Positions 54,823 through 64,000 of a DNA stretch of 64,000 bases are shown one piece after another. Source of the stretch: Adenophora triphylla var. japonica. Taxonomy: Eukaryota; Streptophyta; Magnoliopsida; Asterales; Campanulaceae. The translations under genes were made by a program, and so were the position numbers. The stretch covers positions 1-64,000 of the forward strand of contig JAFEMH010002552.1 of assembly GCA_022495995.1 (NCBI GenBank). Reading direction: 5' to 3'. Position 1 is the stretch's first letter. Every line of letters starts with the position of its first letter. The notes below the pieces were generated by a model. That model was given only the letters and a program-made list of their open reading frames with translations, had not been told where the DNA came from and ran no database searches.

Positions 54823-56174
54823 TAGGGGTGGCAGTGGTTTGGTTCAAACAGCGAATCGAGTCAAATCGTGTGATTTGGTTCAGTTTTTAGACATAAGTGA
54901 TTTAGCTCGGTTTGAGAAATTAACAAACCATGTGGTTCAACTCAGTTTGGGGTTTGAAACTCCTAAACCGAAGCGAGCCGAGCCGAACCGTTTAAGACCG
55001 AACCGCGGTTTGAAATCGTGAAACCGAATCGTGAAACCGAACCATGAACCGAACCACGAAACCGCAATCCTGACCGTCCCTTCAAAATTTTAGTTAATCT
55101 CAGCCTTTAATTTTTAAAAACCCTAAATAACACATTAACAAAAGTTACAAATCCTCAGCGCCTCTCTTTGAACATTCAATATTCCCAAATCGTTTTTCTC
55201 TCTTCCCATTTTCTCTCTGCCGTCTCTGGTTTCTCTCATCAAGACATCAATGACGATCAATCGAAGACGAGCACTGCTCTCTTCAATCGACGACGAGCAC
55301 TGCTCTCTTCAATCGGTGACGAGCACTAGCACTCTTACAAATTATTTAGGTATGTGTTCTAAATATCCGTATAATGAGGGGAAAAAGCAAAAAACACTTG
55401 AGTTTGTAAAGAAAGGGGAAGGGGATGGGAAACACAAGTTAATTCCATGGAAATTTGATCAAGCAAAGTGTAGAGAAGCTATTGCTAAGATGATAATTGT
55501 GGATGAGCTTCGATGTTAAGGGAGTAATGCAAGTTCAGACTGAATGGCAAAGTATGTAATTTTCTAACTCTTCTACCCACCCCTCTATTCCATTTCATGT
55601 ATTTTTGTTCTTGGATTGATTGCCTGATGGACTATTTTTATGTAAGAAAAGATAAAGGTTTGAGTTTGAAGCTAACTTTGGTGGGTTGTCACCAGGACAC
55701 CTTGACAGTTGGCACCTTTTTCTAGTTTTAAGATTGTTGTTTGGTAATTGATACTTTAAGATTGTTGTTTGTAATTTTCATATAGTATGTTTTGTATTCT
55801 ACTTTGAAGATTGTTCTATGATTGTTGTTTGGTGATTGGTATTTGATACTTTGGTTTCAAAGTAATCAAGTTATGCTTGCATTTATTCTAAGTACTTATT
55901 TTATATTCATTAGTTATAAAATGGTTAACAAAAAAAGATTATGGTTTGAAATGCGGTTTGGACCGTGGTCTATATCGCGGTTTGGACCGTTGTCTGAATC
56001 GCAAAATCATATCGCAAATCAAACCGCGGTTTAGACCGAACCATAGCGATTTGGTTTAGCTCGGTCTGAATTTTTTTATGGTTTAGCTTGGTTTGAAATT
56101 TCTTCAAACCGATGCTAGCGGTTTGACTTCTAAATTTGTTCAAATCGAGTTAAATCGAACAATTTCCACCCCTA
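54823..56174 (+). mobile_element. hAT element 1, internally deleted
   Basis: A 1,352-bp element flanked by a perfect 8-bp duplication CTAGAGGG (54815-54822 and 56175-56182). Its TIRs begin TAGGGGTGGCA and end TTCCACCCCTA. The ends are rich in GGTTTGG/CCGAACC subterminal repeats, as usual for hAT. It holds only the N-terminal piece of a transposase. Confidence 0.85.
55250..55519 (+). pseudogene. hAT transposase N-terminal fragment
   Basis: A short frame ending with KKQKTLEFVK, WKFDQAKCREAIAKMIIVDE and LRC-stop. This resembles the region after the BED zinc finger of plant hAT transposases, where the phrase normally continues into a PFSFVE-type motif. The zinc finger and catalytic domain are missing, so the element is non-autonomous. 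Confidence 0.6.
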
Positions 56175-56214
56175 CTAGAGGGTGCGATCGCACCATAAGG
56201 AAGGTGCGGCCGCC

Positions 56215-57795
56215 TAGAGGTGGCCGGTTCGGTTAATCGACGATTTACGGTTACCGAACCGGCGGTTTAAACCTTGGAAAATCAGAACCGAAACCGAACC
56301 GGTTAACCGCCTAATCCGGTTATGGTTTTACAATTTTTCGGTTAGACTGGTTTTCCGGTTAACCGTTATTTATTATTTTTTTTCAAATTAGGTTTTTAAA
56401 AGAAATTTTTAACAGAATTAAAAACAGTTACGAAAAAAGTTGATTTTATAACAATTTTTGAATAAAAAGTTAACTTTTTAACAGTTTTTTGAAAAAAAAA
56501 CAGTTAACTTTTTAACAGTTTCTGTTAAGTTCTTTACTATATATTAACATTTTTTTTCAATTTTTTTTTTTTGATAAAGAAGACTATTTTAGATGTTGGT
56601 TAATCTTGAATTTTTTTTCTAAAAGTTATATAAAAAAGTTATGAATTTTGAAAGAAATAAAACTTAACTTTTTTTTTTCAATTACGTTTTTAAAAGAATT
56701 TTTAACAGAATTAAAAATTGTTACGAAAAAAGTTAATTTTCGAACAGTTTTTGAATAAAAAAGTTAACTTTTTAACACTTTATGTTAAGTTCTATACTGT
56801 ATATTAACATTTTTTTTGGATAAAGAAGATTATTTTAGATGTTGGTTAGTCCCGAAATTTTTTGCAAAAAGTTATATAAAAAAAATATGAAGTTTGAAAG
56901 AAATAAAGCTTAACCTTTTTAAAAGAAACGAAAGTATATAAAAGAAAAAAGGGAGGGTATCCTTAAATTTTATTAATTAAAATAAAATTACAAAAAGGGG
57001 GATAACCAACCTTACCCTTTTATAAATAAGGGGGGGATATTTAGGAGCCTTTACCTCAACCTAACTTTTACAATTAAATAAAAATAAACATAATCTAAAG
57101 TCTAAACTAATCTAATTAAAATAAAAATTAATCTAAAACATCATTCATTCATCAATCATCACTACTTTTCGTGAAGTCCTCGACATCATATTGGTATTTT
57201 GGATCCGATAATAAACGATCCTCTTCATAAGGCAAGTCTTGTTGTCTTTTTTTCGCTCTAACCCAATCTCCAAGTAAGAGTTGATGTTCCAAGTTTTCAT
57301 TAGTTATTTGGAAATGTCTTTCATCCAAAACATTTCCTCCAACGCTAAATGTCGATTCAACCGCCACAGTCATTGAAGCGGGAGAGGCTAAAACTTCTTT
57401 TGCAACTATTGAAAGTATAGGATAAATTTCTTTCCTTCTTGACCACCATTGTAAAACATCAAATTCATTTGAATTTGGGTCTTGATTTAATTCAAAGTTG
57501 GTAGTGAAATATGTTTCTAACTCCACGGGAATGTTTGATGATGATGAAGATGAACCTCAAGAAGGACCACATACAAATTTGCAAGAAAACTATATGGATC
57601 CCCACTAGAAGAACTTTGTTGAGAAATAGAGGAAGCATCTTCATGTTGTTGACTTTGAGAAGTGTTTTCATATAAGTCATTATACTCATTAAAAAGGTTC
57701 ACCAAACCATTTTTTGTATTTTGAACAATAATTGACGGAAGTTCATTATCACCGTCTATCGGGATTGATGCTGCAAGAATTGTGCTTATCAATCT
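56215..57795 (-). mobile_element. hAT element 2, interrupted
   Basis: Starts with TAGAGGTGGCCGGTTCGGTT (56215), a hAT-like terminus, and carries a minus-strand transposase end. The other half is displaced by later insertions near 57795, so the second TIR and target duplication are not visible. The stretch 56390-57050 holds degenerate AT-rich repeats (AACAGTTTTTGAATAAAAAGTT). Confidence 0.55.
57152..57795 (-). pseudogene. hAT transposase C-terminal part
   Basis: The frame 57526-57152 reads FDVLQWWSRRKEIYPILSIV, ASPASMTVAVESTFSVGGNV and LEHQLLLGDWVRAKKR, which is the hAT C-terminal dimerisation domain (Dimer_Tnp_hAT). It ends with an acidic tail. The preceding part (57795-57590, with VNLFNEYNDLYENTS) is in another frame, showing an indel between them. 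The N-terminal part is cut off near 57795 by the insertion of another element. Confidence 0.75.
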
Positions 57796-58680
57796 CCCTT
57801 CAATCAGCAAGACTAATCACTGGCTCCTTGACCTGAAACAATGAACCCACGACTAGTCGGATGATCTCCGGCTTAGACCCTCGGGCGTGAGAGTAAGTAT
57901 GGTGTATGAGAGCTCAAATATTATAATGAACAAGATGTATTCAATATAACAAAAAGCAATTACCTTGGAACGGTTGATGTTGCCTTGTATTTATAGTTGT
58001 TGATGAGAGTGGTATTTGTGGTAGGATTGCATGAAATCCCTTAAATTTTGGAACAAATACGCATTAGAGATCTTATCCATAAATAACTCCTGATTTGTAG
58101 GGAGTCTTGTTACGTAAAGAATTGTGGATACGCCAGAACTCTGTGGGTCGACGTAATGATGTAGGTCGAGGTCGCCTGTTGAGTATAGGTCGACCTGACT
58201 GATGGATAGGGTTGAACCGTACCCGAATAGCATCTAGATCGTAATGTCGGACCAAGCTAGGTTGGGACCAAGTAGGTCGGACAATGAGCTAGGTCGACTG
58301 GTCATGTTGATGGGCCTTGGGCCTAGTAATAATTGGGTCTAGCCCACTGAGAACGTAGTGGCAATAATAGGTAGATGATTGGGCTTACTCGCTGGGCTTA
58401 GCTCGTCACTTTTATTCTGTTCAGTGGCCCCCAACTTTCTGAGTTGACTTTGTCGACCAGGAAGTTAAAAGAATTTCTGATGAAGCTCGAAGTAGACCGT
58501 AAGTCGATGCTCGAGTTGATGTTGGGTCGACCAAAGGTGACGTGGCTCAATCCTGGCCGTTGGCTGTTGGAAGGCTGGATCATTGAAAGCGCCATATTTT
58601 TGTAATCATTACTGCCTCGAAAACCGCTCGGGATTTAATTGTGAATTAACCATTTGAAAACCCTTCACTTTCCGTTTTCA
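57796..58680 (-). repeat. LTR-like sequence inserted in hAT 2
   Basis: No gene seen. The stretch 57850-57900 is the reverse complement of the type found at 21720-21780 (CTTACTCTCACGC, GGAGA). GTAGGTCGAC-like words recur between 58140 and 58510. Ends are not certain. Confidence 0.35.
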
Positions 58681-58897
58681 GTAAGGATTTGGAGAAAGAA
58701 AACCTTTTCCCTCTTGGATTTGGCGAAGCTTCCCTACTCAGGCGTATAATATCCCCATCAGATAAGGCGAAGTTCTTGATTTACGGTGCCCTTTGCTCTT
58801 TATTTCGTTTGCACGACCTTCGTCCCCAACTCAATTTAAGGTATTCTTCAATTTCCATGATTTTTCGTCTGCTTTCGAATTTTTCCTTTGATTTTTG

Positions 58898-59083
58898 CCA
58901 TGGCTAGAACCTTTAGTTGTGAACCGGGCGTCTGGTATGGATATTGCACCATTAACCACCGAGTGTATAAGCATATAGGGGGAGTGTGGAAGAAGATGAC
59001 CATAACTGAGTGTGCTTCCATCTTGACGAGGTGGGGATTGACTTTTGGCGAAATAGGATTGCCCATAGGAGAGAACTTGGGAG
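58898..59083 (+). pseudogene. Start of an unknown ORF cut by element C
   Basis: The frame MARTFSCEPGVWYGYCTINH ... LTRWGLTFGEIGLPIGENLG is interrupted by the LTR of C at 59084. A leader with a possible intron (AATTTAAG then GTATTC near 58838) precedes the ATG. The ending resembles the beginning of plant 'putative gypsy-type transposon' proteins (PF04195) by memory, but I am not sure. Confidence 0.35.
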
Positions 59084-59517
59084 TGAAATTACCCGGGATT
59101 TCGCGCGGGGGGCGCGAAACGCGGTTGTCTTTCGCGGGGGGTTGGTGTCTGAGACCTCGCTTCATGGGAAGGAACAAAATGAGGAGTCGCCACGCGGTTT
59201 TTGTATTTTGAGCCCAAACATTGAGAAACGGCTATTGTGAAAAGGTGTCGTTTTTATTGGTAGCAAAAACTTAGGAAAAGGCTTTAAAAAGGGGGATCAT
59301 TTTTATTGGCAGCAAAAACGAGTAAAAAGCTTTTAGTACCAGAGATTGTTAGGTTCGGAGGTCAAGTTACGTTTCGGGTAGAGTATTACGAGATCGCCCG
59401 AAACGCCTCGCATGACGAGTCTTTCTACCTTCCTCGAAATCGTGTGTGTGCGTGTGTGTCTTTTGAAATGGGGGCTTGAATGACAAGCTTAATCTTGGTT
59501 TGAATGACAAACGTTGA

Positions 59518-59775
59518 TTAGGTGACTTTTGAAAAGACGAGCGTTTGAATGACAAACGTCGGTTTTGAGTTTGAAAATGAGCGTTTGCGTGGCAAACGTC
59601 GATTTTGAGTTTGAAATGAGCGTTTGCGTGGCAAACGTCGATTTTGAGACGAAAATGAGCGTTTGCGTGGCAAACGTCGATTTTGAGACGGAAATGAGCG
59701 TTTGCGTGGCAAACGTCGACTTTGAGTTTGAAGTAAGCGTTTGCGTGGCAAACGTTGACTTTGAGTTGAAAAGGA
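59518..59775. repeat. About 39-bp tandem array in the C LTR
   Basis: Six to seven copies of GAGCGTTTGCGTGGCAAACG then TCGATTTTGAGTTTGAAAAT. Each unit contains the dyad CGTTTGCGTGGCAAACG. Arg/Pro-rich open frames on the minus strand are artefacts of the repeat. Confidence 0.9.
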
Positions 59776-60119
59776 GTTCGAAGGTCGAACTCCGGTTTTT
59801 TTAACCGGGCGCGTCATTGTTAACGATTTTTACGAGAAAAATGCGTATTAAATGATTTTAAGTGTCAAATGGCGGCTTTGAGTTTGAAGATGAGCGTTCG
59901 GAGGCCGAACGTCATTTCGCGCGTTTTGAAAGAGAGTTCGACGGACGAACTCCGGTTTTGAACCGGGCATTACATTGTTAACGATTTTTTTACGGGAAAA
60001 ATGTGTATTAAATGACATGCGATCAACGAATCGGGTTGCGACTCGGACTTTGAAAAGTAAATACTATCACGATCCAAACGGGTCGGACTTTGTAAATGAC
60101 AGTATTTAAAGTGCGGTAT

Positions 60120-60290
60120 CAACGGAATCAAACGATCCGGATTCGTAAATGACGATCAACGAGGCCAAACGGCTCGGAATTGTAAATGACGATTAACGAG
60201 GCCAAACGGCTCGGAATTGTAAATGACGATCAACGAGGCCAAACGGCTCGGATTTGTAAATGACAGGAATTAAATGACGATCAACGGATC
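60120..60290. repeat. About 36-bp tandem array in the C LTR
   Basis: Four to five copies of ACGATCAACGAGGCCAAACG then GCTCGGAATTGTAAATG. Confidence 0.85.
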
Positions 60291-60745
60291 GATCGATCCG
60301 AAATTGATAAATGACAATAAAAGTAAACGGAACGGGGTCGGAACGCCGTTTTAATCCGTGATTACTTCTCTTACGGAAAGAGAAGAGGATCGAGGGGCTA
60401 AAACGTATCGGACCCCGTTAGACGGAGGCGTCTACATTTCGATAACGACGTTCGAAACGGTTATAGCGACTGGCGCGTAAACCGAGACGGAACGGGAGAT
60501 TTAGAGAGAGGGAGTTATACCTATGGCTAGGGTCGACTCCTTTGGCTCGGGAGGTGTGTACGGGACACAGAAAGTGATTCGAAAGGTTGTTTCGAAGTTG
60601 TAAGGGGCGTATTTGATCGAAATACGAAGGTTTCACGCGAATCGAGACAGAACGGGAGCCCGGGAGGGGTAAAAACTGCTTAGGCCGTGGGGTAGAGTGA
60701 TTTTGGGAGTAAATTTTCTGTTCTTTTGCCTTTGACAGCAACTTC

Positions 60746-60873
60746 TATTTATAGGGTGAAAATTGCAGTAGGAGTCCGGACGGACTTGGGACCGAATCCG
60801 AGGGGTTTTGGGTATTTTGGAAACTGGGACTTGGCCGGCAATTTCAGAAAAGTGCAGGGAGTCCGGCCGGACT
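60746..60873 (-). promoter_or_regulatory. TATA box and palindromes of the C LTR
   Basis: The minus-strand TATA (CCTATAAATAG) is at about 60744-60754. Upstream in element direction are AGTCCGGACGGACT (60773-60786, near-perfect) and AGTCCGGCCGGACT (60860-60873, perfect). They correspond in place to the A and B palindromes but are 87 bp apart. Confidence 0.6.
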
Positions 60874-61269
60874 AGGCTTGCAAATCAGGGGTATTTTGGT
60901 CTTTTCCTTTTGAATTTGATTGAAGGGTGACTAGAGGGAGGTGGCATGGCTGCCACGTGCCCCTCTGAGTCACCAGCTTTATGGGAATTTGTTCTCCGGT
61001 CTCGGTTTTGTCCGTTTTTTAAAATAACAAATGGAAATGTCCGAAACTCCCAGGAAAATGCCGGAAAATGCGTTTTCGGGAAAGCCGTGCTTTTACGTGT
61101 GATGACACGTGTTAAGTACGGTTCGACGTCGGGATGCACGGCAGCTCGGGACGTCTCGTTGGCACAAAGAACGGGGAGTTTAACGAGTTCGGTTAACTGG
61201 AGCGGGCCGGCCAACGGATTTCGGTTAACTTTCCGACGGATTTGGACGATCCGGATTTGGGTACTTACA

Positions 61270-61280
61270 GTTAGCCCTCG
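61270..61280 (-). other. Polypurine tract of element C
   Basis: The minus strand reads CGAGGGCTAAC directly before TGTAAGTACCC. Compare CGAGGGGCTTC in A and B. Confidence 0.65.
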
Positions 61281-61390
61281 GCGACGTCTCCTCCGAAGGA
61301 GGGGGTCGTTGAAAAGATAAGGATCCAAATCGGGATGCCTTACTTTGAAAGAGACACAGGCGGTCACCGGCCGGACCCTTAGCGAAAAGG

Positions 61391-61420
61391 ATTCCTACGT
61401 ATCCCGAGCGGGAATCAAGC
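61391..61420 (-). other. Conserved GATACGTAGG block (C)
   Basis: The minus strand reads GCTTGATTCCCGCTCGGGATA then CGTAGGAAT, nearly identical to 397-369 of A. Confidence 0.55.
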
Positions 61421-61476
61421 CGATCGTAGTTCGAAAGGGTGCAAGGGCCGCGCATGGGGACCTTGACCTGAGCGAG

Positions 61477-62430
61477 ACTGTTAGGAGGCGTCTAAACCTG
61501 GATGAGACCATTCGCGAGGTACCTGTACCTGAATGGAGACTGTTAGGAGGCGTCTGAACCTGGATGAGACCATTCGCGAGGTACCTGTACCTGAATGGAG
61601 ACTGTTAGGAGGCGTCTGAACACAGGACTTCAAAACCTTCGAGGGCGTGTGGTGCCTCAAACCGGAGTTGCGATGCTGACGAGGGCGTTCGTGCCTTGGA
61701 GTGCTGGGCTTGCTAGCCATTTGCCTTCCAGCTTTTATCCTGCTGGGATGAGCGTTCGGCCACCTTGATGGCCGAAGAGGGATTGTTGCAAGGCGTTCGT
61801 GCCTTGGGGTTCGGGCTTATTGCTGCTGTCGGTGAGGTGGAACGATCGGGCTTACGACCGCGGCCGGGAGACGAATGTTCACTTGGCTGAAGTGAAAAGG
61901 TGTTCGGGCTTACGAGGATGGCCGAAGAGGGATTGTTGCAAGGCGTTCGTGCCTTGGGGTTCGGGCTTATTGCTGCTGCCGGTGAGATGAACAGCGAGGG
62001 TCTCGATAGGAGAGTGGAGGTCGGACCGCGAAGGTCAGGATTGACTGTTTGAGATGGGACCGTGAAAGGTCGAGATGGGAGATTGAATCGGACCGTGAAA
62101 GGTCGCGATTGAGGATTGAAATCGGACCGTGAAAGGTCGCAATTAAGAATTGAAATCGGACCGTGAAAGGTCGCGATTGAGACTTGGAATCGGACCGTGA
62201 AAGGTCGCGATTAAGGATTGAAATCGGACCGTGAAAGGTCGCGATTGAGGATTGAAATCGGACTGTGAAAGGTCGCAATTAAGAATTGGAATCGGACCGT
62301 GAAAGGTCGCGGTTGAGGATTGAAATCGGACCGTGAAAGGTCGCGATTGAGACTTGGAATCGGACCGTGAAAGGTCGCGGTTGAGAATTGAGATCGGACC
62401 GTGAAAGGTCGAGATTGAGGATTTAATGGT
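61477..62430. repeat. Three tandem arrays in element C
   Basis: (1) 61477-61640: two and a half copies of a 61-bp unit starting GACTGTTAGGAGGCGTCT. (2) 61770-61985: two copies of a segment with GATGGCCGAAGAGGGATTGT and GCAAGGCGTTCGTGCCTTGG. (3) 62056-62430: eleven copies of a 34-bp unit, ATCGGACCGTGAAAGGTCGC then GATTGAGGATTGAA. They occupy the same place as the arrays of A and B but are unrelated in sequence. Confidence 0.9.
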
Positions 62431-62869
62431 GAAGACCATTATTAAATTTTAACGTCAGGAGACGGGATAGTAACTTGAATGTCCGGAGACATGGTTGAAC
62501 GTTTGAATGTCAAACGTCAACTGAACTGAATTTAACGTCAGGAGACGAGCGTTAGTGAAAACTAACTGGGAATTATCCGCGGGGGATGGGTGTTAGAAAT
62601 GTCTAACTGGGGGAAATTTTACACTTTTGGGGGCCAAAAGTGGTAAAATTGGAATTGCCAAAAGTTGAGGGACCAAAATGGAAGGAATCTTTTCTGGTGC
62701 GTAAGAGTCCCACTGACTTTTACCGAAATTGAAAATGCCCTTATCAGCGCCGAGGCAGGAGAAAGAAAAGTCATTTTCTTTCATTGTTTCCGGCGAGAAG
62801 GAGAGAGAGGAGGGAGAAAAATCCAACCCAAATTGCAAGGTTTGCTCGTATTTGTGATGGAAATTTGCT

Positions 62870-64000
62870 ATGGAGGGTGAAGGAGGACCAATGGCTCACC
62901 ACGGAAGGACCGATGACGAAAGAACACGGTTGGTTCGGACCATTCGAACCATTGTTCATCCATTGAATCCGGCGGAGTTTTATCCGGCGAGGGACCGCCA
63001 CAACTCCAAGGGAGGGATCGAAAGACAAGTAAGCTTCCTACAAATTCCATTAATTTTAAGAATGTGCATTCTTTAAATGTTAGAAATTTGTTAGGAATGA
63101 ACTTAGGGATTTTGGTGCCCGAATTGGGGCTTTTGACTTTGCTATGAACCTTTGTCGAAATTGACTAGGATGTAGTTCAATTGACGCTATGGGTGGATGA
63201 CATAAAAATTTTGGTCGCAAAATTCCATGTCTAGATGCATTTTCCAAAATTAAAGTAGCTTTAATTCGGGACGGGGCGAAATTTTCGAAAAATTCGAAAG
63301 ATTTTGAAAGTTCCGGATTCGACGGAGTTTTCGAAATGTTTTGAAAGTTCCGGATTTGACGGAGTTTTTGAAATGTTTTGAAAGTTCCGGATTCGACGGA
63401 GTTTTCGAAATGTTTTAAAAGTTCCGGATTCGACGGAGTTTTCGAAATGAATGAGAATATACGTAGGAAATGAATGAGAACCGCATCTGCATTGCATCCT
63501 TTTGACATGCGTTGGTGCATTTTTGACGTTGCTTCCGTGCCGTTCTTGTCCTGCAGGGACAGGACGGTTAATACTCATAACCGTAAGAGTCGGGGTGCCT
63601 TTGAGGCGGTGCAAGCATTGTGGGACATTATCCCGGCGTGGCTCGAGAGGGAGAGAGGAGTCCGTGGCAAACTGGGTGCTTGACTCCGGGTCGGGCCGGG
63701 TTTATCAGTCGCCAGAGCCGCGACACTGATACGCCGAGGGGCAGGTCCACGTATGTTGCGCTGAGCGAGTACCTGTGGGATACGACCCACACTTTCCATT
63801 TGGATGGGGGGAGCGACGGTGACTCCCACCGGATTTTTGCGCCTATCACTGGGTTCGACTTATGGCAACACGCCGGCGTGTGGGTTGATGGTTACACCTC
63901 GGAGCAATTGTCCTGGGCTGGGGTTTTGATATTACCGATGCCAGGGGCTTAGGCATTCGGTACAGCCGATGGAGAGGCATCCGGAGGCGGGTGTCGCCGC
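62870..64000 (+). pseudogene. Antisense PMD-like gene 1 of element C (partial)
   Basis: Exon 1 (62870-63028) starts MEGEGGPMAHHGRTDDERTR and contains NPAEFYPARDRHNSKGG, matching the end of exon 1 in B (SELYPGRREHKSTNPRS). A GTAAGC donor follows. The intron (63029-63556) carries four copies of a roughly 43-bp repeat (GAAAGTTCCGGATTCGACGG at 63306-63440) and ends TCCTGCAG. Exon 2 (63557 on) reads KSRGAFEAVQALWDIIPAWL, later LSEYLWDTTHTFHL, with a frameshift near 63680 and another after FHLDGG. The gene runs off the window. Confidence 0.6.

Larger units (their letters stand above)
59084..61269 (-). repeat. 3' LTR of element C
   Basis: The LTR is 2186 bp. Plus-strand ends are TGAAATTACCCGGG and GGGTACTTACA (A: TGAAATTATCCGG and GGGTACTTACA). 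It shares with A the GAGTCGCCACGC block (59183-59192), a GT-rich run near 59441-59459 and the order of motifs. It contains two tandem arrays and the promoter motifs listed below. Confidence 0.8.
59084..64000 (-). mobile_element. Tat-type Ty3/gypsy retrotransposon C, 3' part
   Basis: A minus-strand element like A. It has 3' LTR 59084-61269, polypurine tract 61270-61280, conserved GATACGTAGG block, tandem arrays, then the first exons of an antisense PMD gene. Its pol and 5' LTR lie beyond the window. It interrupts the ORF at 58898. Confidence 0.75.

Noticed and set aside
59518..59817. Minus-strand frame with repeated LPRKRSF, and plus-strand frame with repeated VCVANVDFE
   Set aside because: Both come from the 39-bp LTR array, whose unit length is a multiple of three; no promoter or start context.
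61967..62439. Minus-strand Ser/Phe/Arg repeat frames
   Set aside because: Artefacts of the 34-bp array in element C.

Overview
This window looks like plant nuclear DNA, probably from a eudicot. It carries P-class pentatricopeptide (PPR) genes, Ty3/gypsy elements of the Tat type with antisense plant-mobile-domain (PMD) genes, hAT elements, Tourist/Stowaway-like MITEs and plant-style introns. I cannot name the species. Almost all of the window is nested transposons. The only long intact host gene is one PPR gene at 39788-41671.

Layout. 1-16284: Tat-type LTR retrotransposon A on the minus strand. Its left LTR is cut by the window edge, and its pol has lost reverse transcriptase and RNase H. A lies inside element D (16285-21097, minus strand), a gypsy element with an initiator-Met-tRNA type primer site, a broken gag and an extra coiled-coil ORF. 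An LTR-like remnant follows (21098-21850). 21904-38296: a 16.4-kb Tat-type element B on the plus strand with two LTRs, a CAAAT target duplication, a primer site, a polypurine tract, a frameshifted pol and two antisense PMD genes. 38302-42420 and about 50536-53603 are two copies of a recent PPR-bearing duplication. Copy 2 still shows the empty sites for B and for a 1.05-kb Harbinger-like insertion. Between the copies lie a 5'-truncated second PPR gene (42595-44163), a hairpin minisatellite, several MITEs and a long-TIR, MULE-like element carrying an importin-alpha fragment. 53600-57795 holds two hAT elements. 57796-59083 is another LTR-like remnant plus the start of an unknown ORF. That ORF is broken by Tat-type element C (59084-64000, minus strand), which runs off the window.

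How the parts relate. A, B and C share one plan: LTR, primer site of the TGGCGACTC type, leader, gag-pol, two antisense PMD genes (the first with introns), an element-specific tandem repeat, polypurine tract, LTR. The most striking unexplained signal is a pair of short GC-rich palindromes about 30 bp apart. It lies upstream of the LTR TATA box and again just upstream of each antisense PMD gene. The core differs between elements but is largely consistent within one: GGTCCGTACGGACC in A, GCCGCACGGC and variants in B. C shows AGTCCGGCCGGACT-type cores in its LTR. This suggests a promoter module shared and co-evolving within each element.

All calls are from reading the sequence and remembered family features. 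No database search was run. Boundaries of broken genes and tandem arrays are approximate.
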